A stretch of 64,000 nt of DNA from Agapanthus africanus. Its lineage: Eukaryota; Streptophyta; Magnoliopsida; Asparagales; Amaryllidaceae. The stretch lies in contig CM057347.1 in the NCBI GenBank assembly GCA_030015575.1, positions 405,574,248-405,638,247 of the forward strand, in the 5' to 3' direction. The notes under the pieces were generated by a model, which saw nothing but the letters and a program-made list of their open reading frames with translations, was not told the DNA's origin and made no database searches. This document shows, in pieces, positions 1 through 12,865 of the stretch. The translations under genes and the position numbers were made by a program. The first letter of the stretch is position 1. Each line of letters begins with the position of its first letter.

Positions 1-588
1 TGACTCAGTAGAGCCGTGGTAGGGTAGTGATTAAAGTACAGTGGGAACTCACACAAGACAAATGACGATCTCAGGTCTGAAGTCTAACCTGTACTCATGT
101 CACCGGAGAACTGCTATCTGACGATAGGTATAGTACCATCTAGAAGTTCTCGGCAAGACCGTCCAGTATACTCACCCTCAATGAGCACCTGTATACGATC
201 TTAGGTGCAAAAGACCAATGGCTTCAGGACCAACCATCGCCCCTCGTCGGGGTCTAGAAATGTATACAGTAGTCTATTCCGGAATATCGATGCCCAGTCT
301 CGATACTCCCACGACTATGGACCTTTTAAGGATGTGCTTATTGACTACCCGGCTCACACAAGTATGATCGCCATTACAACGCAGGTAGTCAAGCAATGAT
401 CATACGGGCTTTATCAATATGTATAGATGATACGTAATAACAAGTAGAATATATGCACATGTTAAGACAAAGACAAACCGGATAGCATACTATCATATCG
501 AGCAAGATTGTCCTATACATACATATATCCAAGCATCCACATGTACAGATATATACAATAATGGCCTCTAGGGCATACATATCCAACA
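1..588 (-). repeat. 3' LTR of copia element A1 (cut by window edge)
   Basis: On the minus strand this segment starts with TGTTGG followed by TATGCCCTAGAGGCC, the terminal motif of Angela/BARE-type copia LTRs, directly after a purine-rich tract. Its text resembles the LTRs of A2 and B in the same orientation. The far end lies left of the window, so length and target duplication cannot be read. It belongs to the element whose pol continues at 603-1884 and 10490-12860. Small open frames here are not coding. Confidence 0.9.
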
Positions 589-602
589 ATCTCCCACTTG
601 CA
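589..602 (-). other. Polypurine tract of A1
   Basis: Read on the minus strand it is TGCAAGTGGGAGAT, immediately before the TG of the LTR. The same tract precedes the 3' LTRs of A2, B, H, D and F. In LTR elements this primes plus-strand DNA synthesis. Confidence 0.88.
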
Positions 603-1884
603 CTAAGACCATATATTGGCGTACCGAGTAGCCAACATCTGCTCTAAGGCCAGCTGTTGGCGTATCGCATACCCAACATCTCAAAAAGTCACTCGAACTG
701 CACTTGAGGAAGGGCCTTTGTGAATGGATCCACCGTGTTGTCTTTTGTGTCCACTCTCCGCACCTCGATCTTCCGGCGATCAATGATCTCCCTGATCAGG
801 TGATACCGCCTCAAGATATGCCTGGATTTCTGATGGGACCGTGGTTCCTTCGCTAGGGCTATAGCCCTATTGTTATCGCAATACAAAGGTATCGGATCAA
901 CTATGGACGGAACTACCTGAAGTTCAGTAATGAACTTCTTTAACCAGACCGCTTCTTTTATGGCATCGTTCGCAGTAATGTATTCAGCCTCCATTGTCGA
1001 GTCTGTGATGGTGTCCTGTTTGGAGCTCTTCCAACACATCGCTCCTCTATTGAGGGTAAACACAAAACCCGAGACAGACTTACTGTCATCCTTATCACTT
1101 TGGAAGCTTGAATCGGTAAAGGACTCGACCTTAAGGTCTCCATTACCGTAAACTAAGAACATCTCCTTAGTCCTTCTTAGGTACTTGAGAATGTTCTTCA
1201 CAGCTGTTCAATGATCCTCACCCGGGTTCGACTTATACCGGCTCACTACGCTAAGCGCGTATGCTACATCTGGTCTGATATATAGATCCTACCACCGAAG
1301 TGTAGGGTATAGTGGTCATGCGAACCATCTCCTCATCAGTCTTGGGAGACATCTCTTTGGAGAGGGTGATTCTATCACGTCCCACCCCCAATACAGAGAG
1401 TATTGTCCGCTCTGGCCGAAGACGCACGGTTTTGTCCTTCGGGGCAAACTGGACCCAACCACGGGCCACTTCCCAGGGGGTCATCCATCCCAGGACTTCC
1501 CTGGCCCGAGCACGCTTAACTACGGAGTTTTCAATCTCCTGTAGTGCCAGTTCACTTAAAAGGCGCCTCTGTATTGAAGAGTGGTATCATTTCATTTATA
1601 GTATAGATCTGTCCTCTTTCGGAATGTATTCTAAAGATTCCCCATTGTTTTACAGTAGGTCCTCATGCTTATCTGGTATATATGGGTATACTGGATAATA
1701 CATGGGGCATTACAAATTCCGTGCAATGCGGGTATGTTACCACACTTGAAATCTTCTAAACTAAATCTCTTTAGTATGGTCTCTATGTACCTGGACTGCG
1801 AAAGTCCCAATAATCTCTTGGATCTATCTCTGTAGATCTTAATCCCCAGAATGTACGAGGTATCACCCAGGTCTTTCATAGAGA
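603..1884 (-). pseudogene. A1 pol, 3' part: RT C-terminus and RNase H
   Basis: Minus-strand frames at 689-1201 (170 aa), 1251-1484 and 1631-1924 give the end of a Ty1/copia polyprotein. The RT tail has the motif SMKDLGD followed by LGLSQSRYI, then the linker ILKYLRRTKE. The RNase H region has TDSSFQSD, STMEAEY, PLYCDNN and the closing KSRHILRRYHLIREI block. Frame changes and stops between the three frames make it non-functional. The reading breaks at 1884 exactly where the LTR of A2 starts; the missing upstream RT resumes at 10490. Confidence 0.9.
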
Positions 1885-4081
1885 TGCTGGGTTCCCCAGG
1901 TCGCCGATGGGTTTCAGGAGGCATTGACGATGCCGTTTATAAAAAAATGGCGCGCTAAAGAACCTTAACCTAGAATCTAAACTAGAGAATTAGACGAAAG
2001 AAGCATGCAAACATCTTTACATACAAAGCGAACAAGGAATACAACCTTTGTAGACCGGTCCTTTACTTCAATAGCTCTGTGTAGTAGTCCCTTCACTACA
2101 AGTAGTGAACTCCCGGACTCTAGAAAGGCTCCACAAGATGAACGGAACATGCTTGCTTGCAGTCTTCGAGGCCGAAGATGATCTACGTCAAGGAGACACC
2201 AACTCAAGCTACCTCTTCACTAATGTGGAATTAGTGAAGCAAACATCCTAAATTAAATGGCTAGTATAGTAGGGGATGATGAAGTAGGAATTTTTCTCAC
2301 TTTAGATTTATTTTTCTCACAATATTTCTTCACCATTCATGAAGCTAGAAAGCTTGAGGAAGGAGATGAAGAAAGCAACCATGGAATGAAGCAAGTCAAG
2401 AATGAAACTCATGAGGTGAGAATAGAAACCATGGGTGAGTTTGTATCATATACTAACTCATGTAGAGACTAAACTATGGCTATGGATAATGGTTAGGTTA
2501 ATAAATATCTCAAGTAAAACAAGTTTAGTGGACAAAGTCAATGGACACAACAAGCTTCTCCAAGCTTCTAGCCATGACAAATTTCCAACCAATTTTGATT
2601 TACTTTGATAAATAAAAACCCTAGGTTATCATAAGCATGGTGTGAGTCTCATACACCCATGTAGCCTGTATCATCTAGCATGATACAAAAAATGTACATT
2701 AATATATATCACATATATACCAAAGCACAAGTGAGAAAAAGAAATACTTAGTTAGCAAATATTAGTTAATGTAAGTTAATATATCAAATATAGAATTATA
2801 CATTAAATTATCAAATCAACACTTGATTTAACAATCCAGCTATATCATATACAACCGACTAATATCATATGAATCAACTTATCGAATCAACACTTGATTT
2901 GATAACCCGGCTATATCACATATAACCGACCGATATCATATATCGCGAGAATAGAATACGGTATCACATACTTGTATTAATCTCGGTCCCGTACATATCA
3001 CATATGTGCTCCTACTTCGTTTCGCTTGAGCCAGGAAACCTCTGTGTAGGACTCTAAAGACTCGTCAATACGCCGGCAGTAGGAGGTGATCATATCAGTC
3101 ACCCACAAGCCCCAAGCGGCCTACTAAACGTAATGGCCACCCGGGTTTTGAGCGATCAGAAGATCAACAATCAATCCTGCTCATACTCCTGCGAATCCAA
3201 TCAGTAACACTACCGTACAGTCCGGTCTCTTCGTCTGATATGTCGTATATCGCAGCTTGGGGGTGGTATAATGTCAAACCCCAATAGCCTGATAAGTCAT
3301 GCCGATGTGAGGCTCATAACGGTTCGAGAAACTACTGATAACACTTACCAATAGATCTCAGCAACCCTCACCAGGGATTTCCTGTTATGGCCAATCAAGC
3401 ATAGCGCAACATCAACCCTCAATACCGGGAGAGACGAAATCCCCTCATATCGCTCATTTCCTCCATGTGACTCGAGACTGTATCAAAAAACCACCATTTT
3501 GCACGATCTCTTGAACATGGTAAGGTGGAAATCAAAGCACGGTGGGAATCACACATTACTCTATAACGATCTCGGGTCGACAGACTAACCTGTACCAGTG
3601 TCAGTAGAGAACCGCTATCTGACGATAGGTATAATACCATCTAGGAGTTCTCTGCGAGTCCGTTCAGTGTACCCAGTCTCCACTGAGCACCCGTCTACCT
3701 TCTCTGATGTCAAACACCAATGGATGTGGGATCATCCATCGCCCATCATATGGGTCAAGAAGCGTATACGCTAGTCTACTCTGGAATATCGATGCCTCGT
3801 ATCGATACCCCCACGACTAGGAACATTTGAAGGATGTATTTACCGACTACCTCTGCCCCACTAGTATGATCTGCATTATAATCCTGGTAGTCAAGTACTC
3901 ATCCTAAGGGCTTTGTCAACATGTAATAGAGAGACAATAAGTGTACATGTTAAGATAAAGAGCAACCAGATAGCATACTATCATGTCGAGCAAGAAAGTC
4001 CTCTCTATATATGTCCAAGCATCCACTATAATATACATCACATATATAATAATGGCCTCTAGGGCATACATATAACTAACA
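1885..4081 (-). repeat. 3' LTR of A2 (2197 bp)
   Basis: It starts on the plus strand with TGCTGGGTTCC and ends with CTAACA, so on the minus strand it reads TGTTAG...CA. Length and order of sequence match the B LTRs (2194 and 2195 bp). A minus-strand open frame at 1977-2207 corresponds to the small frame in the B LTR (42951-43133), with shared words such as DVDH, LQASM and STKVV. The rest is AT-rich. Confidence 0.9.
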
Positions 4082-4096
4082 ATCTTCCACTTGCAC
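4082..4096 (-). other. Polypurine tract of A2
   Basis: Minus-strand GTGCAAGTGGAAGAT abuts the LTR; it differs from the A1 and B tracts by one G-to-A change. Confidence 0.8.
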
Positions 4097-7000
4097 TAAG
4101 GCAATTTGTTGTAGTGTCCCATATCCAACACCCCATAAAAGTCTCTCTAGGGAAAAGCCTTTGTGAGTGGATCCGCCATGTTATCCTTCGCGTCAACTCT
4201 CCTTACCTCGATCCCTTGGAGATCAACCATCTCTCTAATCAGGTGATACTGTCCTCAGAATATTTCTGGATCGCTGATGGGACCGACGTTCCTAGGCTAA
4301 AGCCACAACTCCATTGTTGTCATAATAACAGTTATTGGACGCTCAATGGTAGGAACCTTGTTCGTCTCATGAACAAGAAACATCCAGACATCCACTTTGG
4401 TAGCATCGTTGGTAGCGATGTATTCAGCCTTTATCGTCTAGTTTGCCATGGTATATAGCTTGGAACTCTTCTAACATACCGTCCCTCCACTGAGGGTAAA
4501 GACAAAGCCTGTGACTGACTTTCAGTCAACCTTATCACTCTGGAAGCCCGAATTGGTAAAGGAATCCTACTGGAGTTTATCGTTACCAAACCCCAAGGAT
4601 ATTTCTTTAGTGCTTCTCAAGTGCTTAAGAATGTCCTACTCAGCTATCCAGTGATTCTCCCAAGATCCGATTGATTCCTGATCACTACACCTAGTGAGTT
4701 AGCTACATCTGGTCTGGTACATAACATCGCATACATGATAGAGCCTACTGCCGAAGCATAGGGTATCCCTTACACGCGAGCTCTCTCCAAATCAGTCTCG
4801 GGAGACATCTTTTTGGAGAGAGCGATTCATGAGAAAGTGGGCGAACCACCACGCTTAGAATCTTCCATACTAAACCCTTTTAGTACGGTGTTAATGTACC
4901 TAGATTTAGGACACTCCCAATATCCACTTAGATCTATCATCATAGACATAATCCACAAGATGTAGTACGTATCATCCAGATCTACCATGGAGAATCCTCA
5001 TGATAAGAGGAGCTTGACCAAGTGTAGCATAGGATACCATTTCCTATCAAGAGTATGTCATCTACGTACAATACATGGAAGACAACCTTACTCTCTACAA
5101 CCTTCTCATATATACAAGGTTCATCTACCATTTTGATGAAGTCAAACTCTTTGACTGCCATATCAAAACAGATGTTCCAACTCCGCAATATGTGCTTTAA
5201 TCCTGATGGACTTAAGCATAGCCACTGGAGAAAAGGTTTCATCACAAACCACACCTGGTTATTGACGATAGCTTTTTACTACAAGTCTAGCTTTGAAAGT
5301 CTCAACTTTTCCATCTACACCAAGAATCTTTTCAAGATCCATTTGCTCCCAATGGGTTTTACCCCTTCAAGTGCAACATTCAAAGTCACACTTTGTTGGT
5401 GTACATGGATTCCATCTCTGATTGCATAGCATCCAGCTTTTTCACAGAGTCCCCACTCCTGATGGCCTGCCTAAACCTAGTTGGGTCATCATCTACCATA
5501 ATGCAATCCTCGCTCCCACCTTCACCGAGAAAACCGTAGTATCTCTTAGGTGGATGAGGAACCATATCAGATTCGCGGAGAGGCTGAGGTTCATTGGAGA
5601 CTATTGAATCCTTTGGTTTCACCAAATCATCGACTGTTAGTTTGTCCAGCTGGAACTCTTCCAGTTCTACCTCATGACCACTAAAGAAATCCCTTTTCTA
5701 AAAAGGTGGCATGCTGAGAAACAAAATACCTTTTTCTCCTCAGTGTGGTAGAAAATATTCCCTCGCAAATGTTTGGGATATCCAACAATCTTATACAGAA
5801 CTGACCTTGCCTCGAGCTTGTCCGGATTTTGCTTTTCAACATAGGCCGGACAACCCAAAATCTTAACTCGTTTAAGACATGGTCTCTTCCCATTCCATAT
5901 CTCATATGTAGTGGTAGGCACAGATTTGGATGGAACCCCATTCAATAGGTATGCAGCTTCTCAAGTGCATAACACTAAAAGGAAATAAGCAACTCAGCAG
6001 TACTCATCATAGAGCGCACCATATCTCATAGGGTGCGATACCTCCGCCCTGATACACCAATGTGTTGTGGTGTATCCGAAGGAGTAAGCTGGGAGAGAAT
6101 CTCATTCTCTGTTTAGAAAATTAAGGAACTCCATACGCAGGTATTCTCCTCCCCGATCTCATTGAAGGACTTTAATACTTCTACCCGTCTGGTTCTTAAC
6201 TTCAACCTTATATTCATTGAATTTCTCAAAAGTTTCAGAATAGTGTTTCAACAGGAACACATGTCCGAATCTTGAGAGATCGTCAATGAATGTAATGAAG
6301 TACAAAGAACCAACCCTGGCATTTGTAGACATAGGACCGTATACATCATCATGTATCCGTCCCAAGAGTTCAGTAACTCTTTCTCTGTTTCCAGTAAACG
6401 GAGTATTGGTCATTTTACCTTTGAGATAAGACTGGCAAGTATCATAAGATGAAAATTCGAACAGATTCTTATATTCATCCTTATGTAACTTAGCTGGTCG
6501 TGTCGCATCGATATGACCTAGTCTACAATGCCACAAGAAGGATTCGTTCATTTCTGAACTATTCCTCTTATGTGTGTTCTACATACTTTGAACTGTGGTT
6601 TGATTTAGAACGTATATGCCATTTCATAACATGCCTTATCCAATCAACTCTTGATTAAGAAAAATGTTCACAACATTATCATGTAATACAAAATTATATC
6701 CTTCTTTAACTTAATAAAGAAACTGATGTAATGTTGTATATCAGGTTCGGTATCTAATAATATTTGTTTAGAATCAATGTATTTGCCATTTGGTAATACA
6801 AGGTGATATTTTCTAACTAACTTGGCTGCAACAATTGCACCTTTCTCTAACACTTAGAGACATATCACCCAATCTCAGTTCTATATCTTTCTGTAGCCCA
6901 TGTAACAGATTACATATGTGGGATCCTAATCCGGTATCTCATACCTAGGACGTAGAGTGTACTGAGAAACAGTTCTCGGTAATAAACACACCTGAAGAAG

Positions 7001-7190
7001 ATGCATCAACATGCACATTCCTCGATTGGGCCGCATAGGAATCAGGATATTCCCCTATTTCCTGCTCGGACTTATAACAATTATAAGATAGAGTGGAACC
7101 AACGTTCCCCAGCTCAGTATAATAAGCAGGTTCGGTCAATGCATCCATATTATTATTTTGATTAAGGCATGTCATGGTCACTACCAGGAG
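4097..7190 (-). pseudogene. A2 gag-pol remnant
   Basis: Read leftward from 7190. The frame 6945-7214 holds a short gag-start peptide (beginning MTCLNQNNN) that runs straight into the protease leader (SSSGVFITENCFSV). Then comes 6159-6551 with the integrase HHCC zinc region (HCRLGHIDATR ... CQSYLKG, second Cys of the pair lost) and the start of the catalytic core. Frames 5667-5945 and 5386-5625 hold the integrase C-terminus and RT start. Frame 4982-5254 holds RT with YVDD. From about 4981 to 4100 RNase H is recognisable only in pieces. Many stops and frameshifts: dead. As in B and A1, nearly all of gag is absent. Confidence 0.85.
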
Positions 7191-7965
7191 AGAAAGAGAG
7201 AGAGAAGAAAACACTCAGCGTATGCTCTTGCAAGATCAGATTGGTTATTATTTTATCTAATCAGGATGGCTCCTGCAGTTTTTATCAAATCATCCTTCAA
7301 ACCCTAAAAGGTAAGACTAGCTGGGATTAATTACACGCTATAAGTTTGCCAATCTTTCGGCCAGGCCAGTGTCGGTACTTTGAGGGAGGTTCCCCGTGCT
7401 TTTGCACGGACCTAATTAAAATAAACCTCGTTTTCCCAGGGGAGTAACCCCGTTAACACCTTTCTAGACACCTACTTGATCGGCTAATTGTAATGTGCAA
7501 AACTCTCCCAGGAGTAACTCTTACTCGCAGTGGGTATCGGGATCCAACTATCTCATAGAAGGTATGCAATCTCATTGCAAATTTCAACACTTGAAATTCC
7601 CTATAATATTTTGCCCCTAGCAACTTATGACCTTGGTTATAGTCAACAAATCATAAGCGCTAGCCAAGTTCAACCCGTCATTTCATGATTGAATTAAACT
7701 CACCCGCACGACCCTTGATGAAAGCCAACAAAGTCGCACGACTACCCTAATCCAATCGCATCACATGCTTTAGCAGATAAGCACCAGTTAGCTACCGCAC
7801 ACTACGCCTTGACGAAAGCCACAAACGTAGCACGAATACTAAATACTACTTATCTGAAATGACGAAGGGCTACGATAGGTTTTTAAGAAAACCCTTTGCG
7901 TAATGAACTTGATGTCGTTGTAGAATCGAGTGATTTTGAAAAGGAGTGTTTTTGAGGCTTTTTCT

Positions 7966-8240
7966 AGTTTCGCTAAAGAGGTTACTCCCGGTGAAGGGAT
8001 CTCGGCTCTTTCCTCATCGAATGAGGTGCTAGATATTTCACAAATACCACTATACAAAGCATGAACTAAAAAAGCAATCAAAAGACAAAACCGAGTGGGT
8101 TGTAGCATCTGCCAGTTTCGCTAAAGAGGTCACTCCCGGTGAAGGGATCTTGGCTCTTTCCTTAGCGAATAAGGTGCTGGATATTCTACAAGGAATACCG
8201 CTATGCAAAGCAAGAACTAGAGCTACCAGTTTTTAAAACA
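7966..8240 (-). repeat. Tandem duplication in the A2 leader (about 148-bp period)
   Basis: Two copies of a block beginning GTTTCGCTAAAGAGGT and containing ACTCCCGGTGAAGGGATC start at about 7966 and 8114. B has the same duplication (49070-49320) and the F leader has a diverged pair in the opposite orientation (about 23950-24140); A1 shows one recognisable copy near 13738. The duplication therefore predates these insertions. Confidence 0.75.
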
Positions 8241-8370
8241 AGGTTCTACAACAACTTTAGGTTTCTTTTCTTTCATTAATCTCATTAATGAAGTCCCATC
8301 AATTATGCTTCCTAAGCATCACAGAAGAAACGAAATCAGCAATATTTATTATATATCATATATATAATAG

Positions 8371-8757
8371 AGAATAATAGAGGAAAGAGGCCATAGGAGG
8401 GGATTTCCTTCTATGGCGACGAAAAAGTATGCCCTCCGTCGTGTTTTCCGACGATCGGAATCCACCATCTTTATCGTTATCATTAAGATGTGGGTACGCC
8501 AAATTTTATTCGATTCTACAACTTTTTCACCGTTGATTTAGCAATGTAAAATGTTCTATTGTCGGTAAACCATTAATTTTGAACCCACTAATTCAACGGT
8601 GAAAAGGTTGTAGAATCACATGAAATTTTGCGTACCCATATCTTAGATGATAATGATGAAGATGATGGATGCCGATCGTCGGAAAACACTACGGAGGACG
8701 TGCTTTTTCGACGCCATAGGAGGAAATTTCCTCCTATGACATCTTTCCTCCATTATT
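8371..8757. mobile_element. Fold-back MITE with about 170-bp inverted arms
   Basis: The left half (8371-8540) and right half (8586-8757) are near reverse complements, for example GGTACGC ... TTCACCGTTGA on the left mirrored by TCAACGGTGAAAA ... GCGTACC on the right, with an AT-rich loop of about 45 bp. There is no coding capacity. It sits in AT-rich leader DNA where the related elements A1, B and H have none. The target duplication is obscured by flanking TATATA, so the superfamily is not assigned. The frame at 8628-8873 is chance. Confidence 0.8.
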
Positions 8758-10489
8758 ATCTATATAATATAAGCATTCGTCTCAACATATCAAGTGATCA
8801 CATCATAGAATATCGGCAGCAGAAAAACACATATGAAATATTGGATATAGTAGGAATCCGTGTTTTAAATTAAGCCAGTAAAAAACATGGATTCCACGGT
8901 CGTGATGAATAGCCAAACCCACATCCCTAGACCCCTACAAGAGCGGCAAGGAACCCTACCAATTCTAGAGTTAGGAGACCCAGACTCGACTCCTCGAGAT
9001 GGTCTCCCACTGGACCCTAGAACCTGGTTACTTGTGCTCTCCTCCTTGGGTCTATCCTAATGCGGAAAAGTAAATAATATACATCAATGGTGACATCATC
9101 CTCAACCCGGAAGTGCCCCAATAAAAGAATATTACATACGCGCTTTTACATGAATGAAAATGAAAATGAAAAGCTCTCATCTCACATAAAAAAAACCGGC
9201 TATTCAAAACACGACGATCCAATATAACATGTCACAGCAACACATAACATCACATGTCTTCAACGTAAGTAAATACGCGTATCCCAATTGTCGTTAACAT
9301 ATAGCAACGAAACCGGCGATACATCACAGATTACACTTACGGTCGCAGAAAAGAAAATGAAAAACTACAACAATTGGAATCCGCAACCACTTTAGACATC
9401 ATAAACCCAATGTATCACATACTTTGGATTTCATGCCTAACCAAATGAAATCCTTAGACAGACATCACATGCCTAACAATTATAAACCCCGCATTTTAGT
9501 CTCTATATTGAAATCACTTTTCAATAACCAGTCGGCTAATTCAACAAGATTCCCGACAGCCTGATCGAATGCTCATCGGAAACTTTAGTAGACGGCCGCA
9601 CCCCCGATGCCGTCGAGAAAGTGCACTTAGGCGGAACACCGCAGCCGCGAGCACCCGAACGGATGCTTTTGGCGACGGGGTTATCCTACAGTCACTTGGT
9701 CTGGGCTATGGGGCTGGAAATCTAGTAAGGTTACCCAGCGAGTATCCGCGTACACTACGTGATTTCGACAGACTTTTGATCCACATCAAAATTCCGTGGC
9801 AACCGATCAAATGAGACTGAATTGCTAGATTTATAAAATTCAAATTAGTTTTTACAAAACTAAATATTATGGATTCCAAGTATTGTATCACAATCACAGA
9901 TAGTTAGACGATGTTAAACTTTTCGATCGAATCAACAAACACCCAAAATTTCCCAAAGAGCTCAACACTTGAGCGGAGTTTAAAAAATACCCAGAACATG
10001 CCACAACACCTATGGACCAACCGTAGAAGGGTCAACCCTTGCCTCACCTATGGCGCCGCGGAACTACCATAAACCCTAGGGTTTGGTGGCGGTTCCGACG
10101 GTCACAGAATCGAGTTAGGGTTTCGTTCTTCTAGAGGGTCCACAGAATCACCTGCATGATTTTCTAAAGATTTTAATATGAAAAAATCCAACTCTTGGAA
10201 AATTTCCAGCGAGGGAAAAAATGGGTTATTGATATCCGTTCGAACTTTTTAACGTCGTCTAAAAAAACCCGAAATGATGTTAAAATTACGAATACGAAAC
10301 ACTCCGAATTGCCAATACAGTAAGACCACATCACATGCAATCTTAGAAAAAACAAACAACACCTCAAACACCAAAACCCATAGACTGGAACACCACAAAC
10401 AATTTGAATCCAAAACACCATAGGAAAACCGGCCTGCTCGGATTTTTCATGATTGTCGCCGGCCTAATTCCAGCGAGGAGGGTTCAAAT

Positions 10490-12860
10490 TTCTACTGTGA
10501 CAAGAACAGATTGACCGATTGTAACATAGGAATATCATTTCCTATCAAAAGAATGTCATCAACGTACAAGACAAGGAATATAACAGTTCGACCTACAATC
10601 TTCTTATATATACAAGGCCCATCCTCGTTCTTGATAAAGTCAAATTCCTTGACTGTTTCATCAAAATAGATTTTCCAGCTCCACGATGCCTGTTTTAATC
10701 TATAAATGGATTTAAGCAACTTGCACACCTTCCCGCTGCTCCCACTGTTTACAAAACCTTCCGGTTGATCCATATAAATGCACTCTTCCAAACTTCCATT
10801 TAGAAAAACCGTTTTTACGCCCATCTGCCAGATTCCATAGTCATGGAAGGCAGCAATGGCAAGTAGGATTCGAATGGATTTGAGAAAGTTTCGTCATAGT
10901 CCACACCTGGTCTTTGACGAAAATCTTTTGCAACAAGTCTAGCCTTATAGGTTTCCACCTGCCCATCTACACCAAATTTCCTTTTATAGATCCATTTGCA
11001 TCCAACGGTTTTTACCCCAGGTGGAGCAATATCCAAGGTCCACACTTTATTGGTGTACATGGACTCTATTTCGGATCGTATAGCATCCAGCCATTTTTCA
11101 GAGTCCCTACTGATAATGGCCTGCATGAAACTAGTATGATCATCTTCTTTCAAGATGCAATCCCCTCGATCCCCGTCTATGAGAAAACCATAGTATCTCT
11201 CGGGCGGATGAGAAATCCTAATAAATCTGCGGAGTGGCTGAGGTTCGTCGGGTACTACTAAATCTATCGGTTCCACTAAATCTTCAGTTGTAGTTTGTGT
11301 TTCTTAAACTTCATCTAGTTCTACTACACTGTCACTAATGTTTTTTGCAAGAAATTCTTTTTCCAAAAATGTGGCGTTCCGAGAAACAATAATCCTTTGT
11401 TCCTCTGTGTGGTAGAATAGATATACATTAGAATCCTTTGGGTATCCTACAAACTTACACAAAATTGATTGTGCCTCGAGTTTGTCTGGGTTCTGCTTTT
11501 TGACATAAGCAGGGCAACCCCAAATCTTAACACGTTTAAGATACAAACTCTTTCCACTCCATATTTCATATGGATTTTTAGGCACGGATTTAGATGGAAC
11601 TTGATTCAAAAGATGTGCCGCTGTCGGAAGAACATATCCCTAGAATGAAAGAGGCAATTCAACATTACTCATCATGGAGCAAACCATATCCAATAGGGTA
11701 CGATTCTTCCACTCCGATACACCATTATTCTGTGGTGTATACGGAGCAGTAAGCTGAGAGAGAATTTCATTCTCTTTTAGGTATTCTAGGAATTTCGTGC
11801 TTAAGTACTCCCCTCCTCTATCAGATCTGAGGATCTTGATACTTTTACCAGTCTAGTTCTCCACTTCGTTTCTATATTCTTTGAATTTCTCAAAATTTTC
11901 AGATTTGTGTTTCATGAGATACACATATCCAAACCTAGAGAGATCGTCAGTGAATGTGATGAAGTACGAGAACCCGCCCCTTGCATGTATAGATATTGGA
12001 CCACATACTGATGTGTATGAGTCTCAAGAGCTCTGCTGCTCTTTCTCCATATCTGGTGAACGGAGATTTGTTCATATTTCCTTTGAGACATGACTGACAA
12101 CTTTCATAAGATGAAAATTCGAATGTATTCAAATATCCATCTTTATGCAACTTACTTAGTCTTTTCTCTCCAATATGACCAAGTCTACAATGCTACAAGT
12201 AGGATTCGTTCACTTCTGAACTCTTCCTCTTGCGTGTGTTTTTTATATTGAAAATTGTGTTTTGATTTAGAACATAGATACCATTACACATGATATTTCT
12301 ATCAAAAACAAACTTATAGTAACCAATACCTGATTAAGGTAAATGTTCATAATATTTCTATCAAGAACAAACTTATATCCATCTTTATCAAGTAAAGAAA
12401 CTGATATGATGTTGCTAACCATGAAAGGTACATAGTACCAATTGTTCAAAATCATAGTATTGCCACTTGTCAATGCTAGGTGATATTCACCGACGGCAGC
12501 AGCATCAACTTGTGCTCCGTTCCCTACTCTGAGGGACATATCATCAGGTCCAACCATCCTACTTTTTCTCGGTCCCTGCAATAAATTACAGATATGATAT
12601 CCTGATCCGGTATCTAGTACCCAGGAGGTAGGACTGACCGAAAAATAGTTCTCAATAACAAGAACACCTGAAGGAGATGCAATAGTATGCTTCTTCTTCG
12701 TTGGGGTCATCAAGGAATTCATGCAATCCTCTTTCCTTTGCTCACTCTTATGACTGTTTTCATAAGTTAGAGCCGAACCGACGTTCCCCAATCCCGAATA
12801 AGAATTCAGATCGGTCAAGCGATACATTTTATTATCTTAATTAAGGCGTGAAATAGTTGC
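10490..12860 (-). pseudogene. A1 pol, 5' part: protease, integrase, RT N-terminus
   Basis: Read leftward. Frame 12267-12827 (186 aa) has the copia protease active site DTGSG preceded by SWVL, and a short N-terminal stretch in place of gag. Frame 11947-12150 has the CxxC of the integrase zinc region. From 11940 to 11620 the integrase core survives in fragments. Frame 11304-11609 is the integrase C-terminal part (WGCPAYVKKQNPDKLEA). Frame 10815-11276 begins RT (NKVWTLD, ARLVAKDF), and 10492-10824 holds YVDD at the RT catalytic site and ends FLSQ at the A2 junction. Several frameshifts and stops are present; not functional. Confidence 0.9.
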
Positions 12861-12865
12861 TACCT

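Larger units (their letters stand above)
1885..10489 (-). mobile_element. Ty1/copia element A2 (Angela-like), inserted in A1 RT
   Basis: A2 lies on the minus strand: 3' LTR 1885-4081, polypurine tract, decayed pol 4097-7190, long leader to about 10489. It splits A1 between the RT words FLSQ (ending near 10492) and SMKDLGD (near 1884), which proves insertion. The leader stops before any PBS, and no 5' LTR or second copy of the flanking AGAGA is seen. A later deletion probably removed the 5' LTR, PBS and a few bases of A1. Its LTR is close in sequence and length to that of B. It carries a MITE. Confidence 0.85.
7191..10489 (-). other. A2 leader (noncoding), truncated before the PBS
   Basis: No coding frame is supported. 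The minus strand just upstream of the gag start has a CT-rich tract (about 7191-7210). Further up are a duplicated block (7966-8240), a MITE (8371-8757) and about 1.6 kb matching the B leader at 53030-54400. The final part (9990-10489) resembles A1 leader at 14940-15060, then stops abruptly at the A1 RT junction. Confidence 0.75.

Noticed and set aside
2257-2472. 71-codon plus-strand frame in the A2 LTR
   Set aside because: AT-rich LTR sequence, no counterpart frame in the B LTRs, antisense to the element.
5055-5429. 124-codon plus-strand frame (and similar at 34883-35230, 46366-46713)
   Set aside because: These are antisense shadows of the conserved RT coding region.
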